The translations under genes were made by a program, and so were the position numbers. The notes beneath the pieces are model-generated. The model was not told the origin of the DNA and did not search any database. It was given only the letters and a program-made list of their open reading frames with translations. This document shows, piece by piece, positions 1 to 5,618 of a DNA stretch of 6,190 nt. This stretch comes from Rhodobacter sp. (lineage in GTDB: Bacteria > Pseudomonadota > Alphaproteobacteria > Rhodobacterales > Rhodobacteraceae), in the NCBI GenBank assembly GCA_003536295.1, contig DPZQ01000222.1, positions 1 through 6,190 of the forward strand, in the 5' to 3' direction. How positions within the stretch are numbered: position 1 is the first letter of the stretch; each line of letters opens with the position of its first letter.

Positions 1-1
1 G

Positions 2-1006
2 CATGACTCGCTTGGGGTGCCGCTGCGCTGCACGCAAAACCCAACGATGGGCGAAGAATGGCGCCACGGCTGGCACCCCGAACATGTGGGTGTGGCGGCG
101 GCGCCTTCCCGCGTTTTGGTGGTGGGGGGCGGCCCTGCGGGGCTTGAGGCGGCACGGGTCTTAGGCGAACGCGGGCATCGGGTGCTGTTGGCGGAAAGTG
201 TCCGCACCTTAGGTGGCCGCATCACCAAAGAGGCGCGCTTGCCAGGCCTAAGTGAATGGGCCCGTGTGCGCGATTGGCGCTTGCGGCAGATTGCGAAATT
301 AAGCGCGGTTGAGGTTTTCTTGGAAAGCCACATGACCGCCCCCGATGTGCTCGAACTGGGCGTGAATCATGTGATCATTGCCACAGGTGCGGTTTGGTCC
401 AGTGACACGGTGGGGCGGCATTCGGACACGGGGCTTGAAATGGAAGCCGCTGGTCAGATCATCAATGCTGAAACCGTGCTGGCGGGTGTTGCGATCACCG
501 CGCCTCATATCGTGATTTATGATGATGATCATTATTATCTGGGGTCGGTTTTGGCTCTTGAGCTGCGCCAAAAAGGCCACCGCGTCACTCTTGCCACCCC
601 CGCAGGTCGATCCTGCGATTGGGGGCAATGGACGACTGAGACCGAACAATCGAACGCAGAACTAACCGCCGCAGGCGTGGAAATCTTACCCAATGTTATG
701 TTAAGTGCCGCCCCCAAAGGTGCAGCGCGACTTATGAATGTGCTAACAGGAAGGGTGCAGGATTTAGCTTGCGACGCTATTATCCCACTCACACGGCGCT
801 TGCCTGTGCTTTCGCTTTATGACGACTTGCAATCCCAGCCTGCGGCCTTAAAGGTGGCGGGCATTGGGTCATTGATCCGCATAGGGGACGCAGAGGCGCC
901 CAATATCATTGCCGCCGCCGTACAAAGCGGCTACCGTGCCGCGATGGATTTGGGCGAAGATATTGATTTGGCGCAAAAATACGGGCGGCGCGAACATAGT
1001 GTTTAG
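2..1006 (+). CDS. Trimethylamine/dimethylamine dehydrogenase-like Fe-S flavoprotein, C-terminal part (5' end outside window)
   Basis: The reading frame is open to the window edge, so this is a partial gene with 334 residues visible; the GTG at 17 is internal, not a start. The opening residues R-C-T-Q-N-P-T-M-G-E-E-W followed by GWHPE match the segment of the TMADH/DMADH family that carries the fourth cysteine of the [4Fe-4S] cluster (Cys codon 29-31); the other three cysteines and the FMN-binding TIM barrel should lie to the left. Next comes a dinucleotide-binding fold with VVGGGPAG at about 122-142, then PGLSEW, the MTAPDVLELG...VIIATGA stretch and a C-terminal IGDAEAP motif (about 878-900), all in family order. 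The second nucleotide-binding-like domain has YDDDHYY in place of a glycine-rich loop, as in relatives that pass electrons to ETF rather than NAD. Family members oxidatively demethylate tertiary or secondary amines in the cytoplasm. The exact substrate (trimethylamine, dimethylamine, dimethylglycine, N-methylproline or other) cannot be decided. It ends with TAG, facing the neighbouring minus-strand gene. Confidence 0.88.
   Translation, partial: HDSLGVPLRCTQNPTMGEEWRHGWHPEHVGVAAAPSRVLVVGGGPAGLEAARVLGERGHRVLLAESVRTLGGRITKEARLPGLSEWARVRDWRLRQIAKLSAVEVFLESHMTAPDVLELGVNHVIIATGAVWSSDTVGRHSDTGLEMEAAGQIINAETVLAGVAITAPHIVIYDDDHYYLGSVLALELRQKGHRVTLATPAGRSCDWGQWTTETEQSNAELTAAGVEILPNVMLSAAPKGAARLMNVLTGRVQDLACDAIIPLTRRLPVLSLYDDLQSQPAALKVAGIGSLIRIGDAEAPNIIAAAVQSGYRAAMDLGEDIDLAQKYGRREHSV
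1003..1006. other. Overlapping stop codons of two convergent genes
   Basis: The TAG of the plus-strand dehydrogenase (1004-1006) and the TAA of the minus-strand acetyltransferase (complement of 1003-1005) share two base pairs. There is no intergenic DNA and no hairpin plus T-run at the junction. Each transcript must therefore end inside the opposite gene or by a factor-dependent route. Confidence 0.9.
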
Positions 1007-1461
1007 AGCCTATCAGGCATGTCATAAACAATGAAATCGCTTTTTTGCGCCATTGTGTCGTAGAGGCGCCGGCCTGGCGTGTTGAACTCTTGCGTCATCC
1101 AATAAAGCCCTTTGGTGCCAGAGTTTTGGGCGCGGTCTTGCACGGCATGGATCAAAGCGCGCCCAACACCTTGGCCGCGCAAGTTGGGGGTCACAAATAA
1201 ATCCATCAAATAACAGGTATCTTCCAGCGCCCAAAGATTGCGGTGAAATAGGTAATGCGCAAGCCCAACCGCCACACCATTTGACAGGGCAAGAAGCCCG
1301 CTGAATTCGCGCGCGTCAGGGCTAATCAGCCGCGCAAAGGCGGTTTCGAACACATCAACAGCCAAAGTGGTTTCGTAAAAGTCCAAATACTGCAGCCAAA
1401 GCCCGCGCCACGCGGCTTGATCGCTTGCCAAAAGCGGGCGCAGGGTTAGGCCCGCTGTCAT
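1003..1461 (-). CDS. GNAT-family N-acetyltransferase, last gene of the cluster
   Basis: A complete 152-residue protein, the usual size for a single-domain GNAT (GCN5-related) acetyltransferase. The acetyl-CoA pyrophosphate-binding motif A is clear: a beta strand YLMDLFV (84-90) followed by RGQGVG (95-100) and the helix RALIHAVQDRA. The C-terminal part (LYWMTQEFNTPGRRLYD, about 119-135) matches motif B of small-molecule acetyltransferases, where an Asn and a Tyr often lie near the CoA thiol. No signal peptide or membrane segment is seen, so it is probably cytoplasmic. The ATG overlaps the TGA of the aminotransferase by four bases (ATGA at 1461-1458). With only a weak ribosome-binding sequence upstream, translation is likely coupled. 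The family transfers acetyl from acetyl-CoA to an amine; the acceptor is unknown. Position in the cluster suggests an amine or amino-acid intermediate, but a housekeeping or protein-modifying role is possible. Confidence 0.88.
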   Translation of the reverse strand: MTAGLTLRPLLASDQAAWRGLWLQYLDFYETTLAVDVFETAFARLISPDAREFSGLLALSNGVAVGLAHYLFHRNLWALEDTCYLMDLFVTPNLRGQGVGRALIHAVQDRAQNSGTKGLYWMTQEFNTPGRRLYDTMAQKSDFIVYDMPDRL

Positions 1462-2846
1462 GCCGCTTCACGGGCCAGATCGGCGGTCACGATTTCAAGC
1501 GCTTTTTCTAAAATATCAAACATCTCGTCAATTTGGGCATGGGTGATGATCAGCGGCGGGGAAAACACGGCCATATTGATGAGCGGGCGAACCAAAAGAC
1601 CCATTTCTTCGCAGGCCACATCGATGCGTTCCCCAAGTGAGCGCTCTGCCTCTAGGTTCTCGGCGCGGCATTCAATGCAGCCCAAAAGTCCCATCCCGCG
1701 GGCATCGCCCACTAGAGGGAATTTTTTGAGAGCGCGTAAACGATCTTGAAAATGGGGGGTAATTTTGCGTACATGTTGTAATAACCCCTCGTTTTCAATG
1801 ATTTCAATATTCTTTAGCGCTGCCGCACAGCTGACTGGATGGCCAGAATAAGTATAGCCATTTGCATAGGATGAGGGAGACCCAAGATTGCTCATTTGTT
1901 CCATAACGCGGTCAGAAATGATGCAGGCGCCCAATGGTAAATAGCCAGATGTCAGGCCTTTAGCACAAGTGATCATGTCAGGTTCAATGCCAAACACGTC
2001 GCTTGACGCAAACCAATGCCCCAAGCGGCCAAAGCCCGTTACCACCTCGTCCGAGATGTAAAGAATATCGTTCTCACGGCACAGATCAAAGGTGCGTTTA
2101 TGATAGCCAGGGGCCGGCACAATCACGCCGCCCGATGCCAAAACTGGTTCTGCAATGAAAGCACCGATGTTTTCGGCCCCCAGTTTGGCGATGGTGCGCG
2201 CCAGATCAGTTACTTTTTCGTCGCACCATTCGTCGACACTCATTCCATCTGGGCGACCGTAAGGGTTCACGTCAGGTAGTAAGTGCACAAGTCTTGTTTC
2301 AAAGTCGAAATGGCTTTTGTCGCGTTCTTTGCCTGTGACCGAATGGGCTAGATAGGTAGAGCCGTGGTAGCCTTTTTCACGGGCGATGATCAGTTTCTTG
2401 TTGGGCAGGCCACGGCGATTATTCAGATATTGCATCGTGCGCAAAGCCGTATCCACGGCCGTTGATCCGCCCGTTGTCAGCAGTACATTGTTTAGATCAC
2501 CAGGGGCCAATTCGGCCAATTTCTTGCACAAAAGCACCGAAGGTTGCGTGGCCGAAGAAAATGGCGAGCTATAGGGAATTTTCATAACCTGTGCTGAAAT
2601 TGCATCAGCCATTTCTTGGCGGCCATAACCAATTTGCGTACACCACATGCCGCCTGGACCATCCAGATAGCGCTTACCAGCCGCATCCCAAATGTAAATG
2701 CCTGCCGCAGAATCAACAAGCATCGTTTCATAGCCGCGCCAATTATCCATTGCCGCCCAAGGGTGGATTTGATGCATGCGATCCCAATCCAATAAAGTAG
2801 CGGTGTCGGGGTGATTTTTTCCCGTGGTTTTGGGAATCTGGTTCAT
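1458..2846 (-). CDS. Class III (omega-amino acid:pyruvate type) PLP-dependent aminotransferase
   Basis: A complete 462-residue enzyme, typical in length for class III fold-type I aminotransferases. The N-terminal HPWAAMDN and WDAAGKRYLDGPGGMWC segments resemble those of omega-amino acid:pyruvate and taurine:pyruvate transaminases. PLP-site elements, numbered from the chosen start: GGSTAVD at 126-132 (phosphate-binding loop), YHG at 160-162 (ring-stacking aromatic), E233 in IAEPV, D266 in SDEVVTGFGR (pyridine nitrogen), Lys296 in CAKGLTSGY (Schiff base), and YTYSGHP at 331-337. VRPL (419-422) places an Arg near the site of the mobile carboxylate-binding arginine in related enzymes (my alignment, uncertain). 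The start at 2846 is chosen because AGGA lies 6 nt upstream and it follows the previous stop by 13 nt. An alternative TTG start at 2921 would overlap the upstream gene by 62 nt. Probable role: removal of an amino group from the amine made by upstream enzymes, with pyruvate or glyoxylate as acceptor. Odd: Thr in GGST where many relatives have Glu. Confidence 0.92.
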   Translation of the reverse strand: MNQIPKTTGKNHPDTATLLDWDRMHQIHPWAAMDNWRGYETMLVDSAAGIYIWDAAGKRYLDGPGGMWCTQIGYGRQEMADAISAQVMKIPYSSPFSSATQPSVLLCKKLAELAPGDLNNVLLTTGGSTAVDTALRTMQYLNNRRGLPNKKLIIAREKGYHGSTYLAHSVTGKERDKSHFDFETRLVHLLPDVNPYGRPDGMSVDEWCDEKVTDLARTIAKLGAENIGAFIAEPVLASGGVIVPAPGYHKRTFDLCRENDILYISDEVVTGFGRLGHWFASSDVFGIEPDMITCAKGLTSGYLPLGACIISDRVMEQMSNLGSPSSYANGYTYSGHPVSCAAALKNIEIIENEGLLQHVRKITPHFQDRLRALKKFPLVGDARGMGLLGCIECRAENLEAERSLGERIDVACEEMGLLVRPLINMAVFSPPLIITHAQIDEMFDILEKALEIVTADLAREAA

Positions 2847-2852
2847 AGGATT

Positions 2853-2856
2853 TCCT
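2853..2856 (-). promoter_or_regulatory. Shine-Dalgarno AGGA of the aminotransferase
   Basis: Read on the minus strand, AGGA lies 6 nt before the ATG at 2846 and within the 13-nt gap after the TAA of the GcvT-like gene. It fixes the start codon of the aminotransferase and rules against the longer TTG-initiated frame beginning inside the upstream gene. Confidence 0.75.
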
Positions 2857-2859
2857 AAC

Positions 2860-4035
2860 TTAAAAAGGTTTGGGTGGTGTGGCGCGGGAGCGGGCATTCT
2901 GGAAAAATGGCTTATTTTCAATTTCCACTCGCACCAATCGTTTGTCCCATTGGCCTTCTTTGTTGATGTATATTTCCGCCCAAAGGTCGTTTTTGATTGT
3001 GTCGCCGTAAGGGGCTTTGAATTCGGCCAAAGCGATGTTGCGCTTGGTTGTGGGCGACCACACCCCCGAGGTCACGTGACCCACTTCATGCTTTTTCTTA
3101 TAATAGATCAAAGCACCGTCAGCGGGTTTAAAGCCGCCAATGTCGATTTTGCGCAGATGGTGGCTGGGTCCGGTTTGCGCTTCGGTCAATAGAGCGCGAC
3201 GGCCGTTGAAATGGCCTTTTTTAAAATCAATCATCTTGCTTGCGCCTAGCGCAATGGGCGAGCGCCCGCGCCCCAACCGCACGGCGTGGTGCACGGGCTG
3301 AAAGTCAAACCCCGCCGCCATAAAGCCTGCTTCAATACGGCAAATATTGAGCGCTTCAAACCCAATGGCGCGTAGGCCCCAGTGATGGCCCGCCCCCCAT
3401 AAACGATCCCAAAGCGCTAGCGCTTGGTCGTTGCTAGTCCAAAGCTCATAGCCCAAATCACCCGTAAAGCCAGTGCGTGAAATCCAAAGCCCTGGTTCCA
3501 CTTCGCACCAGTCAAAAGGTTTCATATCGCCCACGGAAATCCCCGCGTCCGAAAGCAAGGAATATGAGGTTGGGCCCTGCAAAGAAAGTGCGGCCACGTT
3601 ATGGCTTTCGTCTTTTATTGTGACTTCAAAGCCCCAAGCGGTGTCAATCAGCCAAGTCAGCATCGATTCCTGACAGCAAAGCCGAAAATCCTGTGCACTA
3701 TAGCGAAAAAGCGTACCGTCATCGATCAGATTGCCGTCTTCGTCGCACCATAAAACATAGCTCACACGGCCATCGCGGATCTTGCCGATGTCACGCGTGA
3801 CAAGGCGATTTACGACCAAAAGGGCGTCTTTGCCCTTGATGCGGTATTTATGCATGGGACTGATGTCAAACAGCGTGGTTTGGTTGCGAATAGCAAAATA
3901 TTCAAATTCTAGTGTGTCCATCACACCTGCCGAAATATAACCTGCCCAATTCATCCATTTTTTGGCGCGGCTTAGCGGTTCTAGGCGGGGGTGAAATGGG
4001 GTCTCGATCAGGCCGATGGGAACATGTTTGCTCAT
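2860..4035 (-). CDS. GcvT-like tetrahydrofolate-dependent aminomethyltransferase
   Basis: A complete 391-residue protein of the glycine-cleavage T-protein fold. N-terminal landmarks are WAGY near 30-33, FAIRNQTTLFDISPMHKY (47-64) and NLIDDGTLFRY (102-112), which keeps the aspartate pair where the T-protein catalytic Asp lies. LQGP at 152-155, SRTGFTGDLGYEL (186-198, folate-site motif) and CRIEAGF (232-238) follow. The C-terminal beta-barrel domain is present, with GHVTSGVWSPTTKRNIALA (319-337). The family moves a one-carbon unit from an amine (or, in DmdA, a sulfonium compound) to tetrahydrofolate in the cytoplasm. This is not ordinary gcvT: there is no gcvH or gcvP beside it, and its companions are flavin amine oxidoreductases. 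It probably captures the methyl-derived carbon as methylene- or methyl-THF (inference). The ATG overlaps the upstream TGA as ATGA (4035-4032), implying translational coupling. Odd: a segment around 249-259 (HHAVRLGRGRS) looks longer than in standard T-proteins. DmdA-like demethylation is less likely but not excluded. Confidence 0.9.
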   Translation of the reverse strand: MSKHVPIGLIETPFHPRLEPLSRAKKWMNWAGYISAGVMDTLEFEYFAIRNQTTLFDISPMHKYRIKGKDALLVVNRLVTRDIGKIRDGRVSYVLWCDEDGNLIDDGTLFRYSAQDFRLCCQESMLTWLIDTAWGFEVTIKDESHNVAALSLQGPTSYSLLSDAGISVGDMKPFDWCEVEPGLWISRTGFTGDLGYELWTSNDQALALWDRLWGAGHHWGLRAIGFEALNICRIEAGFMAAGFDFQPVHHAVRLGRGRSPIALGASKMIDFKKGHFNGRRALLTEAQTGPSHHLRKIDIGGFKPADGALIYYKKKHEVGHVTSGVWSPTTKRNIALAEFKAPYGDTIKNDLWAEIYINKEGQWDKRLVRVEIENKPFFQNARSRATPPKPF

Positions 4036-5606
4036 TTTAAGACCCCGTCTTTTATGACTTGCATAGCAGCATTGCGCCCTGCGGCTCCCATCACATCACC
4101 GCCCGGATGCGCCGTGGCGCCGCACAGGTAATAGCCCGCAGGCCCAAAGCGGTAATGCGCCAACTGGTTGGCGGGGCGGTTGGTCAGGACCTGATCAATC
4201 CCCATCTCTCCGTGGTGCCAATGCCCGCCCGGCGCGCCTGTAAGCGTTTCAATATCGGCAGGGCTTAGAACCTGTGCCTCTAAAATCAGGGCGCGGATGT
4301 TTGGTGCATAGGTTTCCAGCGTTTTTATGGCAATTTCACGCAGCTCTTGGCGCGCCGCGTCAGACCACCCGCCCTTAAGATTGTAGGGTACAAAGCTGAG
4401 TATGGCAGATAGAATATGTTTGCCATCCGTGGTGATGCTGGCATCACTTAAGGTGGGGATCACTGCTTCGATCACGGGATCTTGCGGCAATTCGCCATAT
4501 TTTACGGGATTAAAGGCGCGCTCAACATAGGTAGCCGAAGGTGCTATGATCAGCCGCGCATGCGTAAGGTCGCCCTTGAGCCCCGTGAATTCGGGTACTT
4601 CGCTTAATACCAAGTTTACCTTAGCCGTGGTGCCTTTGGCCCGGTGGTGGCGCAGGCGACGGGTTGCTTCAACATCGTAATGCTCAACGCCCGCCAGCAT
4701 CATGGTGGATTTGGGCCCTAGATTTGAGAGCACCGCTTTTGCCATAATCACTTCGCCAGAGCCAAGCTGAACGCCCGTGGCGCGGTCGTCCGTGACCATA
4801 ACTTTTGCCACTTTCGCATCGGTGCGAATGGTCACGCCACTGTTTGAGGCTGCTTTTCCAAAGGCATCGGCCACAGCCCCCATGCCTCCTTTGGGCAATG
4901 TGACCATAGCGCCATTACCAAGGCGGTACATGAGAGTGAACACCGTGCCGGGCGCCCGGGGGCCTGCGTAAGCGCCGCGCACCGCATCGGCGGCCAGCGC
5001 CCCTGACAGGGGGCTATCCGTTAGATCATCAAGCAAATGGTCGTAAATATTCGACAAAAGCACGCGCAAAAATTCGCGCATATCTTTCTTGCCCATCAGC
5101 TTTAGGTTTAGGCCGATTTTGGTCAGACCCGCCGCTTGGGCCAGATCGGTTATGTCTTTGATGCCGCCCGCCAGCGAAGGCGGCGTTTTGGTTGACATTT
5201 GCCCCAAAAGCCCCGCGAATTTTGTAAGGCGTTGGTATATTTCAGTATATTTCGCTGCCTCGGGGTGGGATTTGCCTGCCATATCTTGCGGCGTACCGTC
5301 TTTTATAAGCACATGATCGCCGCTTGGCGATAGTGACACGGTGGCTAGGCTTATCAAATCAAGCGGCGCGAAAATGGTGCCTAAGCCCAATTCGCGGGCC
5401 ACGGTGGGGTTAATATTGTAAAGTAAATGCGCAATTTCAGGGGCAAAAACGCCTTTCATCAGTTCAACATTTTTGGCCATGCCACCGATGCTAGACTGCG
5501 CTTCTAACACCAAAACCGCGTGGCCTTTTCGGGCCAAAGTGGCGGCTGCGGCAAGCCCGTTATGGCCCGCGCCGATCACGATGGCGTCATAGGTTTTGGG
5601 GGGCAT
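4032..5606 (-). CDS. COG1233/PYROXD2-like FAD-dependent oxidoreductase, complete paralogue
   Basis: A 524-residue flavoprotein of the phytoene-dehydrogenase-related (COG1233, PYROXD2-like) family. The N-terminal FAD fold is clear: beta strand AIVIGAGHNGL (8-18), Glu35 ending the second strand (VLVLE) for the ribose, and GG at 41-42. The middle has LPKGGMGAVADAF (237-249), and VLSNLGPKST (292-301) closes the nucleotide fold. The C-terminal FAD-contact region has YYLCG, then HPGGDVMGAAGRNAA from 500. No signal peptide or membrane segment is seen, so it is probably cytoplasmic. Despite the phytoene label, there is no carotenoid gene nearby. With an aminomethyltransferase and aminotransferase downstream, an amine or amino-acid substrate is more plausible (inference). 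The start is chosen at 5606, with AAGGAG 6 nt upstream. ATG at 5609 (spacing 3) or 5625-5627 (inside the previous gene) are possible but less likely. It follows a related gene directly and overlaps the next gene by ATGA. Confidence 0.88.
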   Translation of the reverse strand: MPPKTYDAIVIGAGHNGLAAAATLARKGHAVLVLEAQSSIGGMAKNVELMKGVFAPEIAHLLYNINPTVARELGLGTIFAPLDLISLATVSLSPSGDHVLIKDGTPQDMAGKSHPEAAKYTEIYQRLTKFAGLLGQMSTKTPPSLAGGIKDITDLAQAAGLTKIGLNLKLMGKKDMREFLRVLLSNIYDHLLDDLTDSPLSGALAADAVRGAYAGPRAPGTVFTLMYRLGNGAMVTLPKGGMGAVADAFGKAASNSGVTIRTDAKVAKVMVTDDRATGVQLGSGEVIMAKAVLSNLGPKSTMMLAGVEHYDVEATRRLRHHRAKGTTAKVNLVLSEVPEFTGLKGDLTHARLIIAPSATYVERAFNPVKYGELPQDPVIEAVIPTLSDASITTDGKHILSAILSFVPYNLKGGWSDAARQELREIAIKTLETYAPNIRALILEAQVLSPADIETLTGAPGGHWHHGEMGIDQVLTNRPANQLAHYRFGPAGYYLCGATAHPGGDVMGAAGRNAAMQVIKDGVLK

Positions 5607-5612
5607 CATATT

Positions 5613-5618
5613 CTCCTT
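5613..5618 (-). promoter_or_regulatory. Strong Shine-Dalgarno AAGGAG overlapping a stop codon
   Basis: On the minus strand AAGGAG sits 6 nt before the ATG at 5606 and 3 nt before the ATG at 5609. It shares two bases with the TAA (5619-5617) of the upstream oxidoreductase, giving TAAGGAG. It is the best ribosome-binding site in the window and indicates that ribosomes finishing the first oxidoreductase can re-start on the second. Confidence 0.8.

Noticed and set aside
517..540. AT-rich near-palindromic repeat of GAT/ATT triplets
   Set aside because: It encodes the YDDDHYY segment of the TMADH-like protein, which recurs in that family; the repetition follows from the amino acids.
2847..2921. 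A 25-residue N-terminal extension of the aminotransferase starting at TTG 2921
   Set aside because: It begins at a rare TTG inside the upstream GcvT-like gene and overlaps it by 62 nt. The ATG at 2846 has AGGA at ideal spacing right after the upstream stop.
1543..3192. Several plus-strand open frames of 60-120 codons opposite the aminotransferase and GcvT-like genes
   Set aside because: They are antisense to clear, conserved enzymes, have compositions typical of shadow frames and show no recognisable domains.
3256..3276. GC-rich short hairpin GGGC..GCCC
   Set aside because: The stem is only about four base pairs, lies within a gene, and has no following T-run in either direction, so it is not a terminator.
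3412..3425. Perfect 14-bp palindrome AAGCGCTAGCGCTT
   Set aside because: It lies inside the GcvT-like coding region and encodes part of a normal Ala-Leu-Ala-Leu helix. About 0.4 such palindromes are expected by chance in this length, and no second copy was seen.
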